Origin: CAG-177 sp003514385
GTDB lineage: Bacteria; Bacillota; Clostridia; Oscillospirales; Acutalibacteraceae
Direction of reading: 5' to 3'
DNA length: 64,000 nt
NCBI GenBank assembly: GCA_051920445.1
Contig: JBPPLN010000001.1
Coordinates: 868,001-932,000, forward strand
Shown here: one piece after another, positions 51,575 through 59,910 of the stretch
Layout of the letters: every line of letters starts with the position of its first letter
Numbering within the stretch: the stretch's first letter is position 1
Notes under the pieces: model-generated
Database searches by the model: none
The model's input: only the letters and a program-made list of their open reading frames with translations
Told to the model about the DNA's origin: nothing
Made by a program: the position numbers and the translations under genes

Positions 51575-51865
51575 TTACCGCACAACAAAAAGCCTGAGGT
51601 CGGGCGCGAAATAGACGGGAGAGAAGGTCTTTTTGATGCTCTTGCCCTTGAGGTTCGGGACAAAGAGCTCGTTCCAGATTTTCGTGCCCTTTTCCGCCTG
51701 AGCGGCATGCGCCTGAAAAGAGGGCAGAGTTGCACCGACAAAGTCAAAATATTTCGTCAGCGCTTTCTTTCAGCAGGTTTTGCGGCAGAGATAGTTTCCG
51801 TCCACCAGCTTCTGAGCCTGAAACACATTGATGGTTGCTCCGCAGATTGCACAGGTATTCGCCAT
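51575..51865 (-). pseudogene. DUF4428-like small protein gene with an in-frame TGA
   Basis: GAGG precedes an ATG at 51865. Codons 1-31 read MANTCAICGATINVFQAQKL to LCRKTC, a DUF4428-type zinc-binding start. Codon 32 is TGA (51770-51772). The same frame then continues in protein-like fashion (KKALTKYFDFVGATLPSFQA, WNELFVPNLKGKSIKKTF, FAPDLRLFVVR) to a TAA at 51575-51577, 97 codons in all. Other genes here end with TGA, so TGA is a stop in this genome. This is either a nonsense mutation of the first gene of the block or a recoded codon; the former is more likely. Confidence 0.72.
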
Positions 51866-51965
51866 AGTTGTTTCCTCTTTGATTCCGTTTGAAATAATTA
51901 ATTTTTTGTTTTATAAACCACCGTTTTTCGTCGCGAACAACGAGATAACGGATTTTCGGCTTTAT

Positions 51966-52349
51966 TCACACGCTGTCGATAACCGAGACGAAATAATTTT
52001 CCGGCAACGAGCCGAACAGAAACGCGTCGATAAGCCCCTCGCGCTTCGCGCAGCGCACTTTTTCGTTCAAAGGCTCGTCGTTTTCGTCGTCCACGAATAA
52101 AATTACTCGGCAGTCGGGCGTGCTGTTCTTCACCTTTTCGCTTATCGCCATTCTCTGATTGAACATCCACGGGGCATATGCCTTCACCTCCATCAACAGC
52201 ACATCGGGTCTGTGCATCCTGCACCATTCGGCGGTCGAGTCCGGCGATTCGGAGATAATTATCTGATAGTCATCCAGTTTCTGCATCAGCATCCGCTCCA
52301 TGTTGTGCGCGTGGATGCTGCTTTGAATATCCAAAACGATTTTCTTCAT
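51966..52349 (-). CDS. Degenerate receiver-domain-like protein
   Basis: A 127-residue protein with the length and strand/helix rhythm of a response regulator receiver domain (MKKIVLDIQSSIHAHNMERM at the start, RPDVLLMEVKAY at the third strand, CRVILFVDDEND at the fourth). The acidic pair of the first strand is missing, the phosphorylation-site Asp appears replaced by Glu in LLMEV, and the late Lys is not evident. No output domain is present. It may be a phosphorylation-independent single-domain partner. Start at the ATG at 52349; ribosome site weak. It has its own promoter next to a palindrome. Confidence 0.65.
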   Translation of the reverse strand: MKKIVLDIQSSIHAHNMERMLMQKLDDYQIIISESPDSTAEWCRMHRPDVLLMEVKAYAPWMFNQRMAISEKVKNSTPDCRVILFVDDENDEPLNEKVRCAKREGLIDAFLFGSLPENYFVSVIDSV

Positions 52350-52398
52350 TTTCCGTGCCACCGTCCTTCCCGTATACAAAGGCAATTCTACACTTTCT

Positions 52399-52426
52399 AT
52401 TTTACAGATTGTCGAATTTTTGTCAC
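52399..52426 (-). promoter_or_regulatory. Promoter of the receiver-like gene
   Basis: On the minus strand GTGACA (52421-52426) and TAAAAT (52399-52404) with a 16-bp spacer. Confidence 0.55.
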
Positions 52427-52442
52427 TGGCATAAGTGCCAGT
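52425..52442. promoter_or_regulatory. Palindrome ACTGGCA-N4-TGCCAGT (candidate operator)
   Basis: A perfect 7-bp inverted repeat with a 4-bp spacer touches the -35 element of the promoter above. The neighbouring LuxR-type response regulator is a natural candidate ligand. Confidence 0.55.
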
Positions 52443-52475
52443 AACAGAGCTGATTTTATTCAAGCAGGGGCTCAT

Positions 52476-52614
52476 GGGCTGTCGCATTTAGATGCAAAAA
52501 GCACTTAAAAGAGCAATGAGCAAATAAAAAAGCAAAGGTCATATCCACATTATTGATTGTGTGAAATATGGCCTTCGTTTTTTGCTCTTTGGTCTGCGCT
52601 AAATGCGACAGTCC
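52476..52614. mobile_element. 139-bp MITE-like element with 16-bp terminal inverted repeats
   Basis: GGGCTGTCGCATTTAG (52476-52491) and CTAAATGCGACAGTCC (52599-52614) match as inverted repeats with one mismatch. Inside, AAGGTCATAT and ATATGGCCTT form a further pairing, so much of the element can fold. It has no coding capacity and starts 10 bp beyond the stop of the response regulator gene. A clear target duplication was not seen beyond a possible AT. It could end or stabilise the upstream transcript. Confidence 0.7.
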
Positions 52615-52624
52615 ATTTATTAAA

Positions 52625-53254
52625 TTATTCGTCTTTTAAAGTAGTCACCATAAGCTTATTTTCAATAGCCGTTGCGACCAGCGCTTCGCGGTTTTCAAAC
52701 CTGCCTTTTTCCACCATATCGTCGAGGTTCCACCGCACGCCGTTTTTGGAGATTCCGAATTTATCTGCTATCTCCTGATAAGTAAGCCCGCGGATATACC
52801 ACCGCAGGATATCGAGCTGGCGGGGCGAAAATGAATCCGACATAGTGCCCTCCATCTCAACCGCAGGCGAGGTACATGGGAACACCCTTTCGCCCGCGAG
52901 AGTGCGTTTCACCACATCCAAAAGCTCCGCCGTGCCGTGATCCTTGTACCATAGACTGTCCGCCGCACCGGTTTTGGCTCTCGCCAGCACTTCCGGATCG
53001 ACGAGCGAAGTGACAACGACGATTTTGATATTCGGAAACGCTTTTTTGATTCTTTCGGCGGCGGCAAGGCCGGAGTGCTTATGCTGAGTCTGCACATCCA
53101 TCAATATAAGTCCGATGTCGCTGCCGCAGTGCTTCTCGGCTTCAAAGGCGTCGCGATAAACGCCGACGAGCCGGAATTCGCCGTCCACGTTCAGACGCTC
53201 GGTGAAGTGCTTTTGAATATAGAGATCGTCCTCTACAAGCATGGTGTTTATCAT
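52625..53254 (-). CDS. LuxR/NarL-type response regulator
   Basis: A 209-residue response regulator. Receiver domain residues 1-120 with the acidic pair D9-D10, phosphorylation site D53 in LILMDVQT and a conserved VVVTSLVDP. The C-terminal LuxR-type helix-turn-helix (SFSPRQLDILRWYIRGLTYQ, then EIADKFGISKNGVRWNLDDM) binds DNA. GGAGAGGAG precedes the ATG. The start overlaps the kinase stop by 4 bp, so it is the cognate partner. Targets may include the neighbouring receiver-like gene or the SPFH block; unproven. Confidence 0.93.
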   Translation of the reverse strand: MINTMLVEDDLYIQKHFTERLNVDGEFRLVGVYRDAFEAEKHCGSDIGLILMDVQTQHKHSGLAAAERIKKAFPNIKIVVVTSLVDPEVLARAKTGAADSLWYKDHGTAELLDVVKRTLAGERVFPCTSPAVEMEGTMSDSFSPRQLDILRWYIRGLTYQEIADKFGISKNGVRWNLDDMVEKGRFENREALVATAIENKLMVTTLKDE

Positions 53255-54501
53255 AGGTCGTTCTCCTCTCCCGGAACGGTTATCAGCAGCGCAAAGCGTG
53301 GCTTGTATGCGGTATACATCTCGCCGCCCGCCGCTTCTATGCTGCGGCGCAGGGAAGACAGCCCGCTCCCCTCTTTTATCGGCTCTGTGGGCACGGCGCC
53401 GTTATTCGTCACGGTGATATCATAAAGACCGTTGCGCTCGGCAATGCGGATATATATTTCCGTGCCGCCCGCGTGTTTTATGCAGTTTGTCACGCACTCC
53501 CTCGCAACGGCGACGGTCAGCTCCTCGGCCGTGGAATCGGGAGGCAGATATCCCTGCACTTTCACTTTAACGCCGAGTGTTTCCGCCGTCTGTTTCACTT
53601 CGTCCATCGTGCCGTGCGGTTTGGCGCGGTCGCTCTTGAGCACGCCGACAGCCTCCTGCAGAGCCTCGATTTTTCTCTCCGTATCCTCGCCGCTGCCGAT
53701 TATATCACGGATAGTGAGCAAACTTCTGCCGATGGTGTCATGGATATATATTTTCAGGTCAAGGCTCTCTTTCTCTTTGATGTCGTCCGCCATGCGCTCG
53801 TACATCTTCCGGAGCTTGCGGTTGACCTCTTTCAGCTCTGTGTTGATTTTCATCTGGCGCAGGTTGCCGTTATAAAGCTCGGTGACATTGTGCGCCGTCA
53901 TCTGCTGCCAGCGGTTGCTACCGTCAACGGTGATGTTCTGCGTGCGGAACTGCCAAACGGTATTATCCGGCAGTATATAGCAGCCGTCCTTTACCGCGAC
54001 GGTTTTATCGGGCCGTTCCAACGCATCCTCCAGATCCTTTGCAATCTGCAGCTCGTGACCGCTCAGCGCAAACGACAGGCGGCGCATACGGTTGTTGCAC
54101 AGGATCATGCGCCCGTCCGGGTCGGCGAAGCAGATACCCATCGGGAGCTTGTCGGTCGCCTCTTTGATCGAGGACGGCGAAAGCTCGCTTCTGCGGCGGC
54201 GATACTCGCGCGGAAAAGCTATTGCAAAATGCAGCGCTGCAAGTACAATCACGGCGGCGAAAATCAGCCACGGCGCGCCGAGCAAAAACGCGTCTTTACC
54301 CTCGTAGGGGTCGCCCCGGGTCACCGAGAGAAGAAGAGTCAACAGAATCACAAAGTGAACGGCGCAGGGCAGACTGCGCAGGGGCATCCTGCTCCTTATT
54401 GTCTGATACAAAAACAGTCCCAGCTCCAAAACCGCCTCGCAGAAAAGCAGGAGCGGTATCACCGTCTGCCAAAAAACGGAGAGGGAAGAAAATGCACTCA
54501 T
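53251..54501 (-). CDS. Sensor histidine kinase (HisKA_3 type)
   Basis: A 416-residue kinase. Three hydrophobic segments in residues 1-95, a PAS-like domain at about 115-205 (ATDKLPMGICFADPDGRMIL), a coiled-coil helix, then the phospho-accepting H254 in KIYIHDTIGRSL and the ATPase domain with N-box ECVTNCIKHAGG and G-box GSGLSSLRRSIEAAGG. This is the class paired with NarL-type regulators. The ATG has GGAGGTG; it overlaps the upstream 7TM gene and the downstream regulator by 4 bp each, making a three-gene unit. Confidence 0.93.
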   Translation of the reverse strand: MSAFSSLSVFWQTVIPLLLFCEAVLELGLFLYQTIRSRMPLRSLPCAVHFVILLTLLLSVTRGDPYEGKDAFLLGAPWLIFAAVIVLAALHFAIAFPREYRRRRSELSPSSIKEATDKLPMGICFADPDGRMILCNNRMRRLSFALSGHELQIAKDLEDALERPDKTVAVKDGCYILPDNTVWQFRTQNITVDGSNRWQQMTAHNVTELYNGNLRQMKINTELKEVNRKLRKMYERMADDIKEKESLDLKIYIHDTIGRSLLTIRDIIGSGEDTERKIEALQEAVGVLKSDRAKPHGTMDEVKQTAETLGVKVKVQGYLPPDSTAEELTVAVARECVTNCIKHAGGTEIYIRIAERNGLYDITVTNNGAVPTEPIKEGSGLSSLRRSIEAAGGEMYTAYKPRFALLITVPGEENDL

Positions 54502-56156
54502 TTTGCGGCACCTCCCTCCGGACAGAATACAATATGCTGATATCCGTCCTCCGCCTCATATTGAGTGCTGGATTTATCGGCAAGTGCCGACAGATTTGCT
54601 TCGCACTGCACATTCAGCGACAGACGAAGATAGCCGACATCCGCAAGGCTCACCTGAATGCTTTTCAGGCTTTCAAGGTCGGTTTCAATAGCAGTCTCAT
54701 AAAAATCAAACACCGCCGCGGCAGCTTTGCCGGAGAGCATGGAAACAGCGGGGTCTATGTAGAGCGTGCTGCGCACATCCAATAATTTCAGCGTTTGAAG
54801 TGACTCGGAAAAAGCGCGCTCCAGCTCGCCGACCGATACTTCGTAGTCGCGGTCGGTCAGGAGCGTCAGGTGCTTGCGGCGTTTGATATAACTGCACAGC
54901 ACAGCAATCTCGGCAAGCAAAACTTTTGCCCGCTCGGGGTCGGATTTTGATTTTTTCTGATATTCCCCGGTCAGCTCGGATATGCGGTCGATCTGACGCT
55001 GGGTCGCCGACTGCAGCAAATCGTAGAGGCGGTTCTGTTCCTCCACCTTGCGGTGCTTCGCCTCGCGCTTGTATTCATATCGCAGAAGATCGTTTCTCTC
55101 GCCGAGCTCCTCCGCAAGGCTCTCCGACTCCGCCTTGACAGCGAGCAGCGCAGACATATCCTCCGTCCAAACGGCATAGCCGCCGCTTATAGGCATGGCG
55201 TGAACTGTCAGCCCGTTCTTTCTTGTCACGGGGCTTTGCAGAGCCTTTTTCATGTCATATTTCGGAATAGCTTCCGTGTTCAGCGCCGCATAGCGAATAT
55301 TAAAATTTCTGTCTGTAATTTCCGCGGAGGTGCCGACGGAAGATGCGAACAAGTCGGCATAGCGACTGTTTGAATGGATATAGCCGCAGGCGATGCAGGC
55401 TTCAAAGCAGAGCATATACATAAAGCTCTGAAACGCGGTGACATCGCCGAGCGCAGCCTTCACCCACTGCACGCCGGAATAGCTCAGCGCGAGATAGCTC
55501 AGCGACACCGCCATCGGGATAGCGGGCCACAGATGCCGCCTGCCGTTTTTCATCCGGCATTTGAATATCATAACGACAAGCGCCGCCACCGCGCAGGCCA
55601 CCTGCCAGCCTATAACGGCGAAATATCCGAAGCCGTAGCCGTGGTTCGTATCCGACCACACGGCAGCATCTACAGGAAAGGTGAAAACAAATTGATGCAG
55701 ATCGTTTGTCAGCACGAGCGCAAGCAGCGTGCCGGAAACGAGCCACAGAGCCGCAGTCGCTCTCGGCAGGCGGTAGGAGTCGGGTTTACCGAGGGATATG
55801 GCGATAAGCAGCGCGAGCATGGGCACAAACAGCATCGGCAGATAGAATAGATACCACAGATACCGCATTGCATCGGGCTGCCAGAAGATAAAATACTTCG
55901 CCGAGCGGAATGTGAACCAGAGAATTATCAGCACCGACACGGCAGTCAGATAACGCCCGACCTGCCTTTGCACAATACGCTGGCGCACGGAAAGTCCCCA
56001 TGCGGCATAAAGGCCGATATAGATAAAGCTGCGCAGATAAGAAAAAAGTGTGGGATAAAAATCACCCCTGCCGACAAGGCGGAACGAATATGCCAAAATG
56101 ACGGCGAGTACTACAATGCCGCTCGTCAGAAATTCTTTTTTTCTCCTGTCCGTCAT
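54498..56156 (-). CDS. 7TM sensor-like membrane protein without kinase catalytic domain
   Basis: A 552-residue protein. The N-terminal 250 residues hold about seven or eight transmembrane helices and resemble the 7TM sensor region of some histidine kinases (FRSAKYFIFWQPDAMRYLWY, TNDLHQFVFTFP). A PAS-like segment (DRNFNIRYAALNTEAIPKYD) and a coiled coil (residues about 340-420) follow. The last 130 residues lack the ATP-binding N and G boxes and an obvious phospho-histidine. It begins the operon (GGGGGAAAGG site) and overlaps the kinase start. It probably senses a signal and acts on the kinase; that is inference. Confidence 0.82.
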   Translation of the reverse strand: MTDRRKKEFLTSGIVVLAVILAYSFRLVGRGDFYPTLFSYLRSFIYIGLYAAWGLSVRQRIVQRQVGRYLTAVSVLIILWFTFRSAKYFIFWQPDAMRYLWYLFYLPMLFVPMLALLIAISLGKPDSYRLPRATAALWLVSGTLLALVLTNDLHQFVFTFPVDAAVWSDTNHGYGFGYFAVIGWQVACAVAALVVMIFKCRMKNGRRHLWPAIPMAVSLSYLALSYSGVQWVKAALGDVTAFQSFMYMLCFEACIACGYIHSNSRYADLFASSVGTSAEITDRNFNIRYAALNTEAIPKYDMKKALQSPVTRKNGLTVHAMPISGGYAVWTEDMSALLAVKAESESLAEELGERNDLLRYEYKREAKHRKVEEQNRLYDLLQSATQRQIDRISELTGEYQKKSKSDPERAKVLLAEIAVLCSYIKRRKHLTLLTDRDYEVSVGELERAFSESLQTLKLLDVRSTLYIDPAVSMLSGKAAAAVFDFYETAIETDLESLKSIQVSLADVGYLRLSLNVQCEANLSALADKSSTQYEAEDGYQHIVFCPEGGAAK

Positions 56157-56273
56157 GCCTTTCCCCCTTTTTATGCGCAGTGTGTTCCCTCAAGTCACAT
56201 CATAGCATAAATTTTCGAGTTTCTCAACTGCTTATATTTTGATATTTCAACATACAAATCCGCAGTCAAACGC

Positions 56274-56312
56274 AAAGACACGCAAAGACAGTGCCTGTCC
56301 TCGCGTGTCTTT
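56274..56312. terminator. Hairpin between the sensor operon and the phosphoesterase gene
   Basis: AAAGACACGC (56274-56283) pairs with GCGTGTCTTT (56303-56312). It lies just after the phosphoesterase stop on the minus strand; T content behind it on that strand is poor, so efficiency is uncertain. Confidence 0.5.
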
Positions 56313-56323
56313 GATTTTATATA

Positions 56324-57322
56324 TTACGCACCAATCTCTATGCAGTCTTTGCTCTGCGCACCCCAGGAGTCGAGCGCGTATATTTTATAATTGTGCTTTT
56401 GCCCGTCCGATTTGAGCGTCAGCTCAACCGTTTTGCTCATGCTGCCTATGCCGTTATAGTAATCGCTGAAGAAGAGCTTCTCTTCTTTACCGTCAATGAC
56501 CACTTTGTATGAATGAACAAAATCATCATCTGCCGCGGCGGCAAACGACAGCGTTATTGAATCCTTGCCGGCTTCAAGCTCCGTATATGAAAGCGACTGC
56601 GTAGACAGAACAGTATAATCGCCCTGCCATATCGATCGCTCGTCAAGAATCGAATAGTGGCTGTGTCCGCTGAAAATGACTGCGTTTGGATATTTTGACA
56701 TAACTTCGTTCAGCGAACTGTCGCCCCAGTCCTCGCTGCCGTAGCAGGTGTCTTTGAGCTGGTTGTGCGTCATAACAAATATAGGCTTGTCCGGCGTATC
56801 CTCGCTCGCCTTTTCAAGCTCGCGGGCGAGCCATTTTGATGTCAGCTTATATCCGCACGACATACTTCCGTTATTCGGCGACGCGCCGATAAAATGATAT
56901 CCGTTTACAACATAATGAGTCCACGGCGACTGTCCCAAAGCCTTTTCGAAAGATCTTATATGATCGCTTGCGAAAAGGTCATTTTCGCTCCAATAGTCGT
57001 GATTGCCCATGATTGTCTGGATGACGGGTTTATCATCGCCGAACACTTCGTCGATTGTATTTTTATATATTTTGAACGCAAAATACGAGCCTGCGTCGCC
57101 GATATCGCCCGCAAACAGGATCATACCAACACCGTTGTTTTTCAGTTCTTCAAGCGCGGTTCTGAGATGGCGGACATATAGATCGTTTTCTTCAAGCTTT
57201 TTTTCGTTCGGCGGCAGCTGCGTGTCGGAGATAATACCTACTCTAAAAATATCTCCGCCCGCAGTAAACTTTTTAAATTCTGCCTTCTCTATAATGACTT
57301 TATCATCAAAATAACAAGGCAA
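56324..57322 (-). CDS. Metallophosphoesterase (calcineurin-like)
   Basis: A 332-residue phosphoesterase with all metal-binding blocks: GIISDTQLPP, LFAGDIGDAGSYF, IMGNHDYWS, FVMTHNQ and FSGHSHYS. The C-terminal 90 residues form an extra beta domain (SYTELEAGKDSITLSFAAAA onward). No signal peptide. Such enzymes cleave phosphodiesters or nucleotides; the substrate is unknown. The start is a TTG at 57322 with GGAGTG 7 bp upstream; no better ATG exists before the first conserved strand. Confidence 0.88.
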   Translation of the reverse strand: MPCYFDDKVIIEKAEFKKFTAGGDIFRVGIISDTQLPPNEKKLEENDLYVRHLRTALEELKNNGVGMILFAGDIGDAGSYFAFKIYKNTIDEVFGDDKPVIQTIMGNHDYWSENDLFASDHIRSFEKALGQSPWTHYVVNGYHFIGASPNNGSMSCGYKLTSKWLARELEKASEDTPDKPIFVMTHNQLKDTCYGSEDWGDSSLNEVMSKYPNAVIFSGHSHYSILDERSIWQGDYTVLSTQSLSYTELEAGKDSITLSFAAAADDDFVHSYKVVIDGKEEKLFFSDYYNGIGSMSKTVELTLKSDGQKHNYKIYALDSWGAQSKDCIEIGA

Positions 57323-57524
57323 TCAAAATCACTCCTGCTATAATAACTAAAACAACAGGCAAAATATCCGTTATAACTTTTCTCGGTATGCTTTTGTCAC
57401 TATTAAAGATATTCTGCAAATCCAAAGCTGTCAGCACAAGCTATGGATAATATATCATTGAAATCAGGAAAAAGTCAATAGGTGTTGAAGCAGGCGTAAA
57501 CACAAATAATAATCACATAAAAAT

Positions 57525-57562
57525 CCCGCCGGCTTATTTTGCACAGCCGGCGGAATTTTTTT
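57525..57562 (-). terminator. Terminator after the bile salt hydrolase-like gene
   Basis: CCGCCGGCT (57526-57534) pairs with AGCCGGCGG (57545-57553), with A/T runs on both sides; read on the minus strand it is followed by ATTTTTATG. Confidence 0.87.
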
Positions 57563-58535
57563 AATTTTGCTGCAAAATATCTTCTTTATCGAGCATCGGG
57601 TATTTGACAAGTGACGCCGAATCGAGGTTTTCACGGTGCATATCGACCGCGGTGATACGGCGGTTATTATATGTCGTGTAATAATACACGCCCTTGTCCG
57701 CGTTGAAGCAGGAGGTATATATCGTTATCTCATATTTTCCCTCCGCGACCTCGCAGCAGCCGCGCACCTGCTCTACAGCTCCGAGGATATGAAAGAACTG
57801 TCCGACGTTCTCCTCTTCCGTGCTGCCGGAGAGCGAATTGAGCTTCGTGAATGCGGCTCTGACAAATCTCGACATTGAAGACAAATCGCCCGGCAGACCG
57901 AGTCCGCCCATTCCGCGGCTGTATGCGGTGAGGCCGAGATTATTTGAAAAGCTGTTTTGGGGCTGCTTCGGCGAGAGATTCATATAGTTGTTGAGATTGA
58001 ACATCTGCATATCGAACGGCGGCTCGTTCGTGAGAACTCCCGGGGCGTTGTCGTATATTCTCAGTCCGCTCTCGGTCGGCTCGACCGTTATCGCGCCGCT
58101 CTTGTCCGCGATTATCCAGTGCATTTTCGCCGCAGGATAGCGGCTGTCGAACGTTGTACCGACGAGGTTTATTTTCTCTATCGCGCTGCGAGCCTGCTCA
58201 ATGGTCGCGTATTGACTGAGCACCCACGGGATGAACTCAAACTGCGCGATGTTCTGCTTGCCGTCCTGCGGCTTGGCGTAGTGCGCGCTGACGGCGAAGT
58301 TGAGCCCCGCCATGCCGAGTCCCTTTTCGTTTACGGCATCGTAGTACATCGGATATCCGTCCGAGACATGAGCCGTGCCGATCATAGCATAGTGCTCGTC
58401 CGTTCTGCCGCCGTGGCGGAATTCGAGCGGGAATCTGCGCGGCATCACGGTTATCTCCTCGCCGTAAGAGAACTCATAGTCAAGCGTCCTGCCCATATAA
58501 AAGTCATCGGTTTTATAAGTTGCTGCCGTACACAT
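57561..58535 (-). CDS. Choloylglycine hydrolase family enzyme (bile salt hydrolase/penicillin V acylase)
   Basis: A 324-residue Ntn hydrolase. The start MCTAATYK places the nucleophile Cys2 after the removable Met. MGRTLDYE supplies the conserved Arg16 and Asp19, GLGMAGLNFAV the Asn near residue 80, and LTNEPPFDMQ the Asn near 172, with R in LGLPGDLSSMSRF near 225. The GLNF asparagine points to bile salt hydrolase rather than penicillin V acylase, but the two cannot be separated with certainty. Such enzymes deconjugate taurine or glycine bile acids in gut bacteria. The ATG at 58535 has GGGAGG upstream. Confidence 0.9.
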   Translation of the reverse strand: MCTAATYKTDDFYMGRTLDYEFSYGEEITVMPRRFPLEFRHGGRTDEHYAMIGTAHVSDGYPMYYDAVNEKGLGMAGLNFAVSAHYAKPQDGKQNIAQFEFIPWVLSQYATIEQARSAIEKINLVGTTFDSRYPAAKMHWIIADKSGAITVEPTESGLRIYDNAPGVLTNEPPFDMQMFNLNNYMNLSPKQPQNSFSNNLGLTAYSRGMGGLGLPGDLSSMSRFVRAAFTKLNSLSGSTEEENVGQFFHILGAVEQVRGCCEVAEGKYEITIYTSCFNADKGVYYYTTYNNRRITAVDMHRENLDSASLVKYPMLDKEDILQQN

Positions 58536-58667
58536 AATAAGCCTCCCGAAAGTTTCTTCTGCAATTATAATTATAGTATACCTGTTTGCCGAAGTTGTAA
58601 ACACAATGAAAAATATCTGAAAATTTAAACCGCCACGGGCACTTTTCTGCGCTTCGCGGCGGCATGT

Positions 58668-59834
58668 TTATCTTTTGGCTATCTTTTTTCTGATATCGCT
58701 CAGGCGGTTGAGCGCTTCATACAGCGTCTCGTCTTTCTTTGCGAAATGCAGACGGATAAGGCTGTTCACGGGCTCGCGGAAGAAGCTCGAACCCGGCACT
58801 GCACCGACTCCGACATCACGCGCGAGGACATCGCAGAACTCTAAATCCGACTCGAAGCCGAACTCCGAAATGTCGAGCATCACATAATACGCGCCCTGCG
58901 GCACGGTGTGTTTTATCCCGATATCATTGAGCCCCTTTATAAACAAATCGCGCTTTGCGGTGTACTTTTCTCTTAGATCATCGTAATATTCGCCCCCGAA
59001 CCGAAGCCCCGTGACCGCCGCCTCCTGAAGCGGAGCCGCCGCGCCGACGGTCAGGAAGTCATGCACTTTCTTCGCGACTTCAATGATATTCGGCGGTGCG
59101 ATAATATAGCCCAGCCGCCAGCCGGTTATCGAATATGTCTTTGACAGCGACGAGCAGGAAATCGTGCGCTCCCACATTCCGGGAAGAGTGGCAAAATACA
59201 CATGCCTGTTCGGCGCATAGACTATATGCTCGTAGACCTCGTCCGTGATGACAAAAGTATCATATTTTTCGGCTAAATCGGCTATAAATTTTAGTTCATT
59301 ATATGTAAACACCTTGCCGCACGGATTCGACGGGTTGCAGAGTATAAGCGCCTTGGGGTGCTGTTTGAACGCTGCCTCCAGCTCGTCGGGATTGAAATCA
59401 AACTCCGGCGGATAGAGCGGCACATATATAGGCTCGGCGCCCGAAAGAATCGCGTCCGCGCCGTAGTTTTCATAGAAAGGCGAGAAAACAATCACCTTGT
59501 CGCCCGGGTCGGTCACGGTCATCATTGCCGCCATCATCGCCTCGGTGCTGCCGCAGGTGACGACTATCTCCGAATTTGGGTCGATGCTCCTGCCCATGAA
59601 CTTCGACTGCTTCTCGGCGAGCGCCTCTCTGAAATTCTGTGCGCCCCAGGTTATCGAATACTGGTGATAATCCTCGTGCGCGACCTCGGCAAGGCGGTCG
59701 AGGATTTCTTTGGGCGGATCAAAATCCGGGAATCCCTGCGACAGATTGACCGCGCCATACTGCAGCGAGACTCGCGTCATTCTGCGGATGACCGAATCGG
59801 TGAAAATTTCTGTTCTGCCGGAAAGCTCAGGCAT
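58668..59834 (-). CDS. Class I/II PLP-dependent aminotransferase
   Basis: A 388-residue fold type I aminotransferase. NLSQGFPDFDPP is the N-terminal signature, N170 in CNPSNPCGKVF, D198 and Y201 in ITDEVYEHIVY, the PLP Lys K232 in SSLSKTYSITGWRLGY, and the substrate-binding Arg near the end in SLIRLHFA. It resembles the aspartate/methionine/kynurenine aminotransferase group (subgroup Igamma-like); the amino donor is not assigned. GGGGGAG precedes the ATG. It stands alone between the bile salt hydrolase and lipase genes. Confidence 0.92.
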   Translation of the reverse strand: MPELSGRTEIFTDSVIRRMTRVSLQYGAVNLSQGFPDFDPPKEILDRLAEVAHEDYHQYSITWGAQNFREALAEKQSKFMGRSIDPNSEIVVTCGSTEAMMAAMMTVTDPGDKVIVFSPFYENYGADAILSGAEPIYVPLYPPEFDFNPDELEAAFKQHPKALILCNPSNPCGKVFTYNELKFIADLAEKYDTFVITDEVYEHIVYAPNRHVYFATLPGMWERTISCSSLSKTYSITGWRLGYIIAPPNIIEVAKKVHDFLTVGAAAPLQEAAVTGLRFGGEYYDDLREKYTAKRDLFIKGLNDIGIKHTVPQGAYYVMLDISEFGFESDLEFCDVLARDVGVGAVPGSSFFREPVNSLIRLHFAKKDETLYEALNRLSDIRKKIAKR

Positions 59835-59910
59835 GTTTTCTCCCCCTAAATGCTGCGTTTTGAAATATTATACCGCAAGTCTGGCCGCTCGGGCAACCGA
59901 CAAAACAAAG

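Noticed and set aside
51463..51747. 94-codon frame overlapping the DUF4428-like gene
   Set aside because: Arg/Ser-rich shadow translation; the alternative frame gives a coherent zinc-binding protein interrupted by one TGA.
51770..51772. Selenocysteine codon in the DUF4428-like gene
   Set aside because: A weak stem can be drawn downstream, but nothing resembling a proper SECIS was convincing and no selenocysteine gene is in the window. Kept as a finding to test, not as a call.
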